The notes under the pieces were generated by a model that saw nothing but the letters and a program-made list of their open reading frames with translations, was not told the origin of the DNA and did no database searches. Positions 1 through 11,258 of a DNA stretch of 64,000 bases are shown in pieces; within the stretch, counting starts at the first letter, position 1; the number at the start of each line of letters is the position of its first letter. The DNA comes from Oreohelix idahoensis (taxonomy: Eukaryota > Mollusca > Gastropoda > Stylommatophora > Oreohelicidae): assembly GCA_024509875.1 (NCBI GenBank), contig JAMPIV010014838.1, positions 843,331-907,330 on the forward strand, given 5' to 3'. The position numbers and the translations under genes were made by a program.

Positions 1-1323
1 ATAATCAGATCCACCTATGTCTAGACTGACATGTGTAGCTGAACACACTAATCCTCAATATACTTTGACACTCATACCTACAATGCTTAGATTCTAACAC
101 AGTAATCATACAAACTATTTGTAACTAATAACCAGGACCAAAACACAGTGAATGATGATAATAATGAAATACACCGCTGACACTAAAATCATAAACAAAC
201 GAACAACAACCGTCAGGTGGGGGGATAATACAAGAAAGTATATAGGTAGATAAAGAAAGTATAAGAAAGTAATGAAGTAGTTATAGATGTAAACTACCAC
301 ACCTGCAAAACCAACAACAACAATAGGACTGTGAAATGAACTTATTTACAAGATAGTAGAAAATTAACGCAAGAAAACTACAAGTAAACATGACAAAAGA
401 AACTAAATTATGCAACAATGATTACACAAACCAAACTATAACAACTAACACCAATAAATGTACAAAGAATTCCACCGGTCACTAGACACCAAATCTCTCC
501 AAGACTGGGCCTCCGATACACTGGAATTAATTTTACAAAAACCTACAGAATAGATTAATACCAATTCCTTCTAATGAAGAAAAACGTATTAATAATATAT
601 AACCAAGTAACACAAATATAAAACGCTAACACAACAACGAATACAAATGAATGACCATCAGGAATGTCAGTAGAATGGTATCTGAACAAAGAAATGCAAC
701 AATGGCATAAACTGTGATTTATCTTAAGTGTGTCTTGATTACAGTCTATGGTTCCACCGAGATAATGCAGATCTACCGCTGAAGGATATCTGTGTTGCTA
801 TGGTAGGCACTACAGCAAGCTTGTCTCACTGATATTCGACCTCGCATATTCTGTACAAGATACAAAACAATGTAAATAACTCACAAGTATTGCCATAAAC
901 ATTAAACTAATAATCACATTTAGCACCACTTAAATATGATGTAGATTAACACTAATCCTACTACAAACTTACAAGAAATAAATACCCATAAAATATCTAA
1001 GTCGATACTTGAAAGTAATGTAAGAATGAAAGGGAAAAATATAAATATAAGCTTCTATAGTCTCTACCAGATGACAGAAGGATAGTATGATAGTAGTATA
1101 ACACCGAATAATTACGAAGGCTTAACAAAGAGTCGAATATAATAAATCAATAAACTGTAACAGATAATAGAAAAGACCTAGGAAATAATCTTTACGATTA
1201 ATAAACAAATAAAACTAATACAGTATTTATATTTATAATAAAACTACTAGACTAATATATTAAACTCAAACAGAAAAACTCTTACGGTTGTAATTAGGCT
1301 AGATAATTAATCTACAAAAAAAA
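1..1323. other. AT-rich intergenic DNA, nothing recognised
   Basis: The stretch is AT-rich with stops in all frames and no coding pattern, tandem array or LTR-like end that I could recognise. It ends where the 3' tail of the minus-strand LINE begins. Confidence 0.6.
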
Positions 1324-3328
1324 CTTACTTACTTAGTCTTTCCCCATTTCTACCGTTTTGAGGTCAATTTTAATGGCTGTTTTTAAATCTGCAAACCGTT
1401 TTTTTCTCTATCAGCTGTCGGATTTGCCTGGTACCAATTCTAGTCCTTTTTAATAACGCATTGTATTATACATGTTGTCGTACAAGGAGTATGGGTCAGT
1501 CCTGTAGGTCTGGATTTCTTTGCAGTCTTTGTTTCCCATGCATGTCGTGGTACATCGATCGATGAAACATCAACCATTCTGCAGACATGGCCACAACCAC
1601 CGTCTTATAACGGGACTCCATTATGGGTCTGCAGCGGATGGGATCGTTCTCCATGACGGATCGCTGACTTCGACCATGTCTCTTCTTGTTTACTTCAACC
1701 ACTTTCGAATCAGAACCTCATTTTGAGGCCATTTGGATCTGTTACAGCCCATAATTCTGTATGCATGTATCATTGCCCACAATATATGCACATATGTCGA
1801 AGATTTGTGATTTCCCAGAAAGGTGACGAGCGATATGAAGCCATCTTCGTTTCTATCATGTAACAAGTTCTCGAATTGTTTGTCTGCAATAACTTTCCTA
1901 ATCTGAGGTCCTACAAAGATACCTTCCTTTATCTTTGCATCGCTAACTTGCGGAAACTTTTCTCGAAGATAAGCCTCCCTTTGCTCATTTTAGCTCTAAT
2001 ATTTACGAAATTCTTCATGACCTGCCCAACTTTTCTGTAACGGTGGTAAAATCTGATGTTCTTTTTAACTTGGCTCGTGTATCACATGGATTTTTTTTAG
2101 AGCTGCTTATACGACCATCCCTGATCTTCCACACCTTCCTTCCATACTTGCAGGTTGGATCTGGAGATGTGCGGGCTGATTTCATCAGGCAACATCATCA
2201 GCAAATGCAGCTCCAAAATATAGACCTGTCTCATCTTCCAGTACCCCACTGAATACTTTCTTGTTCTCTCCTTACATGCCTTGATGACATCGTCCATAAG
2301 GAGTATGAAGAGGTAAATAGGATATCACCTTGCCTTATTGTCATAAGTGGTCCTGAACTCTTCTGAATTGATGGAAAATTTTGTCCGTTACATAAACGGC
2401 TTTCTAGAAGACTTGAAATAGAGTCGATGTAAAGCATTCAATCACTATGTACTCGTGACCGACTGAATACCGTTTTACATTTTTGCAATAGTCCCAAAGT
2501 TTGCTCCATCTCAAAGTATTGAACGCCTTTTCAGATCTATGAAACGAAATTTAGATGGATCTCACTCTATACTCAAGGACCATTTTTCACTCGCTGAACC
2601 GAGTGAAATTCCGCTTGTACTTCGGTTTGCTCGAGAATCACGCATTAGATCCAATTGTGGCTAAGTAGGCGTCGGATCTGCTCTAGGATTCTAGAGTAGA
2701 TTTTACCAGGGACACTGAGAAGGGATATGCCCTCTATGGTTTCCACATTGTCGATTGTCACCCTTTTTGAAAATTGGTGTTATGAATGGCAATCACCCAA
2801 TCCTCTGGATATTGTTTGGTTGATCGGACACCATGCTGCCTTTAGGACCAATATTTAAGATAATAGTCGCCTGATGCTTTCCCATTAAAAGTGAAACCAT
2901 GGATATTTGTCAAGCAGAAGTACAATCATAGCGTGATTTGTCTTGTTCCATCTTATTTTCTCTAGTGCTGCCCTCAGTTCTTCCATCTTTAATCTTCACC
3001 ATCGACTTATGCTTCGGCGATTTTCGTAACCAACCTGCTGTGTATTTGCACAAATCATTTCTGATGCTTTCATGCTCACCATCCAGATTTAAATTCTTTC
3101 CATCTTTCCATTACTTCCTTCGGGGCAGTAAGCAATTTATGCCTTGCTTGTAATTATAAAGTTTTTTGACAGGGCATCGGTTTCATTCCTCAACGTTCTT
3201 TAACTTATACCGAACAATTTCTGGTTTTCTTCTAGCATCTTTTTCTAGCTTTTTCTCCAAATTATTTCAAAATCAGTAACTTTGGACTGCTACGTAACTT
3301 TGTTCTTTGCTTCTGTTCTGAGTGTCAA
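1324..3328 (-). mobile_element. Degenerate RTE-like LINE, RT region
   Basis: This is a badly decayed minus-strand copy of the non-LTR element seen better preserved at 34493-38690. It starts on the plus strand with the same CTTACTTACTTAGTC tail, the complement of a short AAGT-type 3' repeat. Colinear similarity follows to 36190 and then to about 37510: for example 1500-1730 matches 34665-34880, 2040-2440 matches 35165-35460, and 3110-3180 matches 36150-36190. Only fragments of RT can be read, with many indels and stops. At about 3172-3184 it passes straight through the site where the 34-38 kb copy has a 1.15-kb insertion, so it serves as an empty-site reference. The 5' part, including the endonuclease, is missing. 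Non-functional. Confidence 0.85.
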
Positions 3329-4308
3329 AAAAATACTACGCACAAAAATACACTAATCACACAGTTTCTAATACAAATTAATAAGAAGTAATACGTATCT
3401 TTAATACATATGGTTCGTTGATCTTGACTGTAGACCGACGTACCAGATGTGTTGTTTATTCCACTTCTTTCCGATGGCTTGACGATAAAAATGACAGCAC
3501 AGCACAACACACGTGACGTACAAACAGGTCCTCTGATAAGTTTGAACGGGCCAGTACACCCCCGTCAAATACGTTGCTTTCAAACACTTGAACGTTGAAA
3601 AAGCAGGCTACTTCATGCAGATTCCGATGCGATGACTTGTCGGGTACACACATAAGCAAAGTTGTCCTTGCACCCTCCGTACCGATGTTTGTCAGTAAAC
3701 AGGAGCTAGCTGGAACGTGTAAATTAGACGATAATTAGGTCACAACATGACCGCTGTACGCTGATTAGCAGAAATTCCACGCACTTCGTGTAAATTTTTC
3801 TGGCTTGAATCAGGACCGTAATGACCAGCTCTATGTGAAGAAATTACTATCTGTCTTTCAGAACTCAGTTACGTTGACTCCAAAATAGAAATCAGATGTA
3901 GTGATGTTGATATCTGATGTGAGCATATTATGTCAATTGGCTGCGTGCAGACAAATCTTTCAGATGAATTTTATTAGTGTCCAAACACTTCATTTACCGT
4001 CCAAAGAATTTCTGAAGTTTTACAGTACTTCAAGATTCTGGGGCGGGTTGATTGATTCTCCGCAATAGTCCTGGGTTCAGAAAATTGAGCCCCCTAAATC
4101 ACTGGAAACCACCACTGTAGAATCGATGGTTTTGAAGACAGGACGGGCGCACAATGATATAACTTGAATCAGAAAGTCTTAGTCACATATCCATTACATA
4201 TAATCTCAGCAGCATAGTCCTGGACATCAGCAACAATAGTACAAATACTTGCATAATTAGAATATGTAGTACAGTCATCCTTACGTACTGGTAACAACTG
4301 CATTCAAT
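3329..4308. other. Unassigned non-coding DNA
   Basis: Short open frames near 3325-3660 overlap one another in several frames and match nothing I know. No repeat structure or element end was recognised. Confidence 0.5.
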
Positions 4309-4525
4309 ATAAGTGCGGCATTCACCCCTCGCACATAAATCTCTATCTCTGATTTATATTCATTGTAAGTGCGGCATTCACTCCTCGCACATAAATCTCT
4401 ATATGGTCTGTATACAATGTAAGTGCGGCATTCACCACTCGCACGTATATCTCTGTGGTCCTACTTTCAATGTAAGTGCGGCATTCACTCCTCGCACATA
4501 TATCTCTATCTCTGGTCTAATCACC
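4309..4525 (+). repeat. Four-copy ~54-bp tandem repeat with hairpin core
   Basis: Four head-to-tail units have cores starting at 4313, 4369, 4423 and 4476, giving periods of 56, 54 and 53 bp. Each core reads GTGCGGCATTCAC, two variable bases, then CTCGCAC, and is followed by an ATAAATCTCT-like segment. GTGCG and CGCAC are complementary and can form a 5-bp stem round a 12-base loop, and this stem is kept in all four units. An open frame runs through the array only because the period is near a multiple of three; I do not read it as a gene. It could be a small satellite or the inner repeat of an unknown element. Confidence 0.9.
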
Positions 4526-5149
4526 AGGCATCCAAGTTCCTCCAGAACTTAACAGCGCGGGAAACCCACAACGCGCTTATAAATAATAATATATAAAGGC
4601 CCTGTAAATACACCTTACGCGGTACATCATCGCGTCACATCCAATATATTATAATGAAAATCACATACACTATTCACATACTCCAGAAACACTGACCGTC
4701 TCCCACGACGGATGGCCACAAACTCCCCTGTAACAACTCAGTATTCTTCTCTGACACGTATGCTAACTTCATTCACTTCGCACGCTTTTCTCATGTCCTG
4801 TAAACCTCAATTCACACATGAACGCCCCTAAGTATTCTTCAACCATACTCTACGTGCTTCTAACAGTGAACTTTTAAATGTCACATTCCAAGCTTGCATA
4901 CTTCAATAAAAATACACTCTAAACAGAGTTACACAATTCTCTACCCACACACATGTATATACACGTCATGTATCTCATGACCTTAACCTACTTACTAACA
5001 AATTCCAGCCCCGTACACCAAAATCCTTAACACCTAACTGTAACTTCAAATATGACTTAATAGTTATCTCGTCTGAGATTCTGAGCTTCATCTGCAGCGA
5101 GTACGACAATAAATACGGCGCTCGCCGCTAGATAGAGTGTTCAGAAGGG
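4526..5149. other. Unassigned non-coding DNA
   Basis: No coding potential or repeat end recognised. The leader-like sequence of LTR element A starts just downstream, so its left break lies at about 5130-5150. Confidence 0.5.
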
Positions 5150-5467
5150 CGGAGTTTGTTAGTGGAGAATTAAAATTTTCAGGAATTTTTTTTTTCCTTT
5201 TAAATTGTTTTCATATAAATTTTTCTCTTACTGTTAGTAAAAGTAGATTTTTTTCTAGTGTAACTTACCATTAACGTGGCATAGTCGCCTGCATTAAGAG
5301 TCTTAAGTGACATAATAGCAGCGATAAGTTTGCACATTATCAGGTAGGAGGCAACACAAGTAAAGTTATACTCTGTGTTTTTTTTTCTCATAGCGGATTG
5401 AGTTTTTTTTTCCCTTCTTGTTTCCTCTCACTAGTTCTCTAGGCGTACTGCATCCTATTCTTTAACA
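5150..5467 (+). other. Element A 5' leader remnant
   Basis: The stretch resembles the leader of element B at about 21570-21885. Shared words include GCATTA near 5290 and ATAGCAGCGATA near 5320. It is non-coding and joins directly to the gag start at 5468. Confidence 0.65.
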
Positions 5468-6570
5468 ATGGCAGAGAGAATTAAGATGAGATCCACCTTG
5501 AGGCTGGAGACGACAGAATCTTGTTCAGACGCAGAAGCTGCAAACGCGTTTGTCAACCAGGAACTGGAAATATATGACGCGGAGCAACAGAGAGCAGAAG
5601 CTGAGAGGAATGCAGAGAAAGAAAGAGCAGAAGCTGATAGGAAGGAAGAGAAAGAGAGAGCAGAAGCTGAGAGGAAGGAAGAGAAAGAGAGAGCAGAGAG
5701 GAGAGAAGCACAGGAGAGGGCAGATAGGAAAGAAGCGGAAGAACGCCTGTTGGAACACAAGAAAATTGAGGCGGAGATGGAAGTTCGTAGGGGAATAGAG
5801 AGAGAGAGAGAGAGGGAGAGACAGCACGAATTGGCGCTTCAGGCTCTAGAGAGTCGGGGTGCTGCTTCTTCCAGTAATGGAGAGCCGTCTTCACCCCAGC
5901 CTCAGTCAGTGGATCTCTCCAGTACTCAATCTGCCCAATTAACTGCGATGTCTTTTTTGCTTTAGAGTCTTTTCCTAGCCCTAACGAAAAAATTGACAGC
6001 TTCCTAGAAAAATTCGAGAGGCTCGCCAATCTGTATGGGTTAGAGAGTGCCCGCTGGGCACTTAAACTCTCAACGTCACTGAAAGGCAATGCTTATGACG
6101 TATACACAAAGTTGGGACCGAACCAACATGATTACGACATGCTGAATAAGGCCTTGCTAGAGCGGTTTGAGATGACGGCCCGAAAGTTTCTGCAGTTGTT
6201 CAGAAACAGCCGAAAAGAGAGCACGGAAACATTTCCCCAGTTCTCTTCACGTCTCACGGGTTATCTGACAAAGTGCATAGAATTATCTGAATTACCTCTT
6301 TCATATGAGAGACTTCTAGAAATTGTTCTTGTTGAACAGATAAAATCCACTTTGTCGAATGGCACCCGTAGATTTTTGGCTAAACAGGGGGCAGTCAGGC
6401 TTGAGGACATCCTCAATAAGGCCGAACGCTATAGCTATGCAATGGCCGAACTTCCCAGCACTAAACGTAAACCCACAGATGAGCCATCTCGAAAACAAAA
6501 TCTAGAGCAGTCATCCTATTCTTCCAATCCTTCTCAACATTATAACCAACGAGATAATAATAACCAGTAA
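5468..6570 (+). pseudogene. gag: Element A gag, frameshifted, SCAN-like capsid
   Basis: The start ATG at 5468 begins MAERIK, matching the MAERAK start of element B gag. Residues from about 35 to 125 form a highly charged Glu/Lys/Arg/Ala heptad-like segment, a predicted coiled coil. The frame breaks at about 5950-5957, where a T run is two bases longer than in element B; reading resumes one frame over and continues to the stop ending at 6570. The second half contains a capsid-like domain: FLQLFRNSRKEST, then QFSSRLTGYLTKC, then IVLVEQIKSTL and LEDILNKAE. This pattern resembles the vertebrate SCAN domain. The Cys-His zinc knuckle expected next is missing: sequence jumps from the basic Gln/Asn-rich tail to the protease-integrase linker. 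Confidence 0.9.
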
Positions 6571-6636
6571 CCTCTCCAGGAAAAATCGAAATTCTACAAA
6601 ACCCGATACCCCCCAAATAATACTTCTGATCAGATG

Positions 6637-7960
6637 TAGATATGTGTTTATTGAGAGACCAAAGGAGCCGATTGTGGCAGCGGTAACCACAAGAGGGCAA
6701 GCCAAGAAGGAGAGGGAGCCTGCGCCAAATTTGTTTCCGAATGAACTGAAGGAGGCGCAACAAAAGGACCCTTTTCTGGAGCTCTGCTTTAGAAAACTGC
6801 CCATGGCTAAGGACCCCAGACACAACGGAGACATCTTTTCTAAGGATGGCGTATTGTATCGTAGAACGGGCAACCCGGACACTGGGAATAACCAGCTCCT
6901 AGTACCGAAGCAGTACAGAAGCCAGATCTTAGAAATGGGGCACTCTCTTCCCTTTAGCGGACATATGGGAGAAAACGCCACTATTCAGCGAATAAAAACC
7001 CACCATTGGTGGCCAGGAATGAACTCTGACATTATCACATAAGTGAAATCCTGCGCCCAGTGCCAACGGGTAGCACCCAAGCACTTGACACCAGCAGTAC
7101 CCATGGGGCAAATACCAATTGTGGGGACTCCATTTGAAAGGGTTGCTGTCGACATCATTGGACCCCTGGAAAGGACCAAAAGAAGGAACAGGTTAATCCT
7201 GACCTTAGTCGACACTTGCACAATGTGGGCCGAAGCTGTACCGCTAACATGCACAGATTCCAAGCATGTCGCAGAAGCCCTCGTGCAAATCTTTACACGG
7301 TTGGGATTCCCTCAACAAGTTTTGACGGACAATGGATCCCAATTCCGTAGCCTGTTAATGGAGGAGATCTTTAAGATCTTGAGGGCCAAACATATCCACG
7401 CAAGACCCTACCATCCGGCCGGAAATGGGCTCGTGGAACGTTTTAATGGCAGCCTCACCATGATGTTACGTAAGCTGGGTCAGGAGAAACAGGAAGACTG
7501 GGACCTATATATATCTGCTGCCTTATTCGCCTACAGAGAGGTACCCAAGCGTCTACGGGATTCCAGCCTGCTATACTTTTATTTGGCAGACCTATTAAGG
7601 GGCCACTAGAAGCCTTACTTCGGTCCCTGACAGACCAAAAGGCTGACGAGACAGTAGTCTCTGCAAGCAAGTATATATCTGCGCTCAAGGAAAGGTTAAA
7701 GCTAGGATGGCATCTAGCCAACACCAACCTTAAGAAAGCCCGCGCTTAACATACTAAAAGATACAACAAAGCTGCAAAAGAGAGAGAACTACAACCAGGG
7801 GAGAAAGTCTTGTTGCTACTTCCAACCGGAAGCAATAAACTTCGCATCGGATGGCAAAGGCCGTTTAACGTCCTTAAAAAGATCTCACGTACTAATTAAA
7901 AGATCTCCATTAAAGGAAAGGAGGTCTTTCACATAAACCTCCTTAAGAAATATTTGGAAA
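6637..7960 (+). pseudogene. Element A integrase, upstream of RT
   Basis: Integrase joins retrotransposon cDNA to the host chromosome. The zinc-binding HHCC domain is visible: His pair in MGHSLPFSGHMG and the Cys pair in CAQCQ near 7055-7066. The catalytic triad follows: Asp in AVDIIGPLE (about 7150), Asp in LTDNGSQF (about 7325) and Glu in GNGLVERFNGS (about 7435). After the core comes a GPY/F-like C-terminal segment, GWQRPFNVLKK, near 7850. Defects are an in-frame TAA at 7040-7042, a frameshift near 7545-7600, and further stops at about 7747 and 7897. The linker at its start matches the segment that follows protease in element B, which shows that A lost protease by deletion. The end runs into the RT frame. 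Confidence 0.9.
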
Positions 7961-9525
7961 GACCAGTGCCATCCTCCGAGCATCTCCTGGCTGTCGCCAT
8001 AGCAACGGAAGACGAGGATGATGATGATGGTTGCAGGGAGTATCCATTGCAACCCACAGAATCCTTTAAAGATTTCAAGTTCGGCGACAATCTCTCACAA
8101 GAACAACAAACAGAAACCAGGGCGCTACTGAAGCAGTACAGTGCAGTCTTCACGGATGCACCTGGTCGAACAAATCTCATCGAATTTGACATGAAATTAA
8201 CAAACGAGACCCCTGTTCGAACCAGAGTTTACCCCATCCCGTACGCTAAAGCTGATGCACTTCGCGGAGAAATAGACAAGCTGCGTCATGCAGGAATTAT
8301 CAGCGAGTCGACATCTCCTTATAGTTCGAGTGTAGTGCTGTTACAGAAGCCCAATAAGGAAGTTCGGCTGTGTATAGATTACCGGCTGCTAAACGCGGTA
8401 ACGGAATTTCAGCCCGAACCTCTCCAAACCGTTTCTGAGTTGTTCACTAAGCTCAGCAAAGCAACAATTTTCTCCAAAATTGACCTGAGTAAAGGTTATT
8501 ATCAAATACCAGTCAAGGAGGAAGTTAAACCTTTGTTAGCTTTCAGCACTAGTGAAGGACATTACACATTTAATGTGATGCCGTTCGGATTGCATAACGC
8601 ACCAGGAGTGTTTACCAGGATGATGAGGAAGCTTCTAGAACCTTTGCAAAGTCCCCATATCCATAATTTCATGGATGACATATTAATTGCATCGGAGACC
8701 TACGACGAACATATTGCTACGGTTGCTATGCTCCTCAGGAGACTACAGGAAACTGGTCTCACAGCCAGACCTAGCAAATGTCTTATCGGGTTTGAAAAGC
8801 TAGACTTCCTGGGGCATACTATTTCCCACGGCTGTAGTTGGCCTGTTCAGAAGAACGTGGAGAAAATAGTGGCAGCAAAAAGACCCCGAACAAAGAAAGA
8901 CGTACGTTCCTACTTATCACTATGTGCATATTATCAGAAATACATCGAGAACTTCAACGGACTGACAGCACCTCTGACTGACCTCACCAAAAAGGGTCGT
9001 CCTGATAAGGTCATATGGGACCAAAAGTGCAAACACGCGTACAGCACTTTAAAAGGACAGCTGTCTGCATACCCCATCTTGAGGTTACCTGACCTCAAGA
9101 AACCTTTCGTACTGAGAGTCGACGCGTCAGGTCAGGGCATCGGGTCAACATTGCTTCAAGCCTAGGACAGTGACCCGAATATGCTATTCCCAGTTGCTTA
9201 TGGCAGTCGAAAGTTAAATAAGGCTGAACGCAACTACAGTGTCGTTGAAAGAGAATGTCTCGCTCTGATTCATGGCATCAGACGCCATCATGAGTTTTTG
9301 TATGGTACTTCTTTCACGGGGCAAACAGACCATGCTCCATTAGCTTTCCTGGGTGCCAATAAGGAATTCAACGCAAGAATAATGCGTTCGGCCTTGTTAT
9401 TGAGTCTTTATTCCTATAAAGTGGAATATATTCCGGGAAAACAGAATGTTGGAGCTGACTTCAGCAGCCTGAGACGAACGGAGATCGGAAGCCAGGGGGG
9501 CATCGCGGTTAACACGACGGCGTAG
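7954..9525 (+). pseudogene. Element A reverse transcriptase-RNase H
   Basis: Residues 1-403 form an almost intact Ty3/gypsy RT. Visible motifs are LCIDYRLLNAVTE, FSKIDLSKGYYQIP, a GLHNAP segment and the catalytic NFMDDILIAS at about 8665-8690. The thumb/connection contains FLGHTISH. The frame then enters RNase H with its first Asp in RVDASGQGIG. A TAG at 9163-9165 interrupts, and the same frame continues from 9166 to 9525 with the other RNase H residues, ERECLAL and QTDHAPL, and the family ending YIPGKQNVGADF. There is no integrase downstream and no env-like frame. The leucine-rich start overlaps the integrase tail, as in elements D and G. Confidence 0.93.
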
Positions 9526-9836
9526 AACCTCGATTTTTTCTCAAGATGAAGAAAGGTGTGAAATTTTCACACGACCCCTTTAAGTTACATTCCAGTTAGT
9601 ATAAATAAAGACTCTGAAAAACTGCATTTTATCATTCGTTTTGACAGATTTTAAGAAGCACTACCTATAGCAGATTACTGCTAGATTCCATCTGGATCTT
9701 TCGGATATATATTATAGTAAATTCTTTTCTATGCAGACGGTAATTTATACATTAGCTTCGAGTGATCAGTGGTCTAGTTATTTCATTTTTATTTCACTGG
9801 ATTGTGGTGTAAATTTAAACTTATTAAATAAACCCA
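9526..9836. other. Non-coding gap between element A and LINE
   Basis: Probably the remnant of A's 3' untranslated part, then unique DNA that was the LINE target. No LTR start or purine tract is clear. Confidence 0.45.
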
Positions 9837-9849
9837 TTTTCAAAGTTCT
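9837..9849 (+). repeat. Left target-site duplication of LINE
   Basis: TTTTCAAAGTTCT here is repeated exactly at 11047-11059, flanking the minus-strand LINE. Thirteen perfect bases is typical of target-primed LINE insertion. Confidence 0.92.
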
Positions 9850-11046
9850 TCTTCTTCTTCGATCCTTAACCACCGACCGTCAAAGCAGTCAGTGGCCATC
9901 ACGCCTAGTGGCGTCTTGTAGGGCAACAACAAATTGATTCCACTTTGCACGGTCGGTGGCCATCCTTCGTACAGTGCCCCAGCTCTGGTTCATTCTTTGC
10001 ATCTCAGCCTCCACAGTCCTCCGCCAAGTTGTTTTTGGTCGGCCTCTCTTTCGCTTTCCTTCAGGGGTCCAAAACATAGCTGTTCTTGTGATGGCATCGG
10101 GGTCTCTTCTGAGGACATGACCAACCCAGCTCCAGCGTCTGCCAGCTATGATGGTGTGCATGTCCTCTTGCTTGCTACGAGTAAGCAGATCTTGGTTGGT
10201 GATGGTATTCGGCCAAAAGATGCGGTGAATTTTTCTTAGGCATGTTGTGTGAAAAGAGGACAATTTTGACATTTCCTTCTCTGTGACTCTCCAGCATTCC
10301 GCACCATAGAGAAGCACAGAAAGCACGCAACTCTGGTATAATCTTAATTTTGTGCTTGTGCTGTATTGGGATGACTTCCAGATGTTATTTAGGCTAAAGA
10401 AGGCTGTTCTTGCCTTATTCATTCTGATGTTGATGTCTTTGCCTGCCCCACCGTCTGGTGTTACTATGCTTCCTAGGTATGTGAAGGTATCTGTCTGTAC
10501 CAGTTGCTGATTCCTTACTGATATGGGCTCAGGGTTGCTCACATTGAGCGTCATGACCTCAGACTTCTTTAAATTGATGTTCAAGCCCACCTGCTGGCTA
10601 ATTCTATTAAGTCTATCCGTTTTTTCCTGGATGTGTTGATGTGAATGTGCCAGCAGTGCAATGTCATCTGCATATTCCAGATCTTCCAATGTAGAAAATG
10701 TAGTCCATCTTATTCCTCTTCGACTGCCCTCTGTTGTCTGGCGCATCACCCAGTCTATGACTGTTAAAAATAGAGTGGTTGATAAGGGGCATCCCTGTCG
10801 TACTCCTGTCTTCACCTCGAAGGTAAAGTTGGCATAGAGGCTTTTTATGATTGACACTATGCAGCTTGGAATTCCATAAGCCCTCAGTATTTTCCATAAA
10901 CTGTCCCTATGTATGCTGTCAAAAGCCTTTTCAAAATCAACAAAATTTATGTAAAGCTGTCTTTGCCATTCTGAGCACTGCTCTATAATGTTCCTGAGAG
11001 TGAATATATGGTCTACACATCTTCTGTTCTTTCTAAATCCTGCTTG
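9850..11046 (-). mobile_element. 5'-truncated RTE/CFDP2-like LINE with perfect TSD
   Basis: A 1197-bp insertion lies exactly between two TTTTCAAAGTTCT copies. Its 3' end on the minus strand is a GAAGAAGAAG-type short tandem tail, common for RTE-type LINEs. The 5' end is truncated inside the RT fingers at GFRKNRRC. The coding frame is unusually clean for a truncated copy, so the insertion is not very old. Only the 3' half of the element was copied, so it was dead on arrival. Confidence 0.93.
9889..11044 (-). pseudogene. LINE reverse transcriptase, C-terminal part
   Basis: The open frame runs from the truncation point, about 62 codons upstream of the first methionine at 10857, to the stop at 9889. 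It contains FVDFEKAFDSIH, VKTGVRQGCPLS, and the catalytic LEYADDIALLAHS, then a LINE-type C-terminal region with GAECWRVTE, WVGHVLRRDPD and the basic KRKRGRPKTTWRR. The endonuclease and first RT motifs are lacking because of 5' truncation. The ending is typical of CFDP2-like RTE elements; no stop interrupts the frame. Confidence 0.92.
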
Positions 11047-11059
11047 TTTTCAAAGTTCT
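11047..11059 (+). repeat. Right target-site duplication of LINE
   Basis: Exact copy of 9837-9849. Confidence 0.92.
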
Positions 11060-11166
11060 AGTGCAAACTAAATGTTACCTCTATATGTTAATTTCCTAAT
11101 ACAATAGACGCGTAAATTAATTTTGCAGTCGTTAAAGGAAGTTATAACTATTTTATGCAGTCTAGG

Positions 11167-11170
<4 letters not shown>

Positions 11171-11256
<86 letters not shown>
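11171..11256. repeat. (TA)n microsatellite
   Basis: About 43 uninterrupted TA units. Apparent Ile-Tyr frames through it are artefacts. Confidence 0.97.

Positions 11257-11258
<2 letters not shown>

Larger units (their letters stand above)
5150..9540 (+). mobile_element. Gmr1-like Ty3/gypsy retrotransposon A, no LTRs seen
   Basis: The element reads leader, gag, integrase, then reverse transcriptase and RNase H. Integrase before RT is the order of the Gmr1-like branch of Ty3/gypsy and differs from the usual PR-RT-RH-INT. It is an old copy: a frameshift in gag, loss of zinc knuckle and protease, stop codons and a frameshift in integrase, and a stop between RT and RNase H. I found no LTR, primer site or polypurine tract on either side, so both ends look truncated or eroded. 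Its closest relative here is element B at 18325-27720, with which it shares leader, gag, the protease-integrase linker and integrase. Confidence 0.9.

Noticed and set aside
4309..4525. CRISPR-like array
   Set aside because: Only four units with diverging repeats and related spacers, in a eukaryotic context; a simple tandem repeat explains it.
5468..5965. Charged coiled-coil protein resembling a host trichohyalin- or myosin-like gene
   Set aside because: It continues into capsid-like sequence and sits in an LTR element; the equivalent region starts gag in B, D and G.
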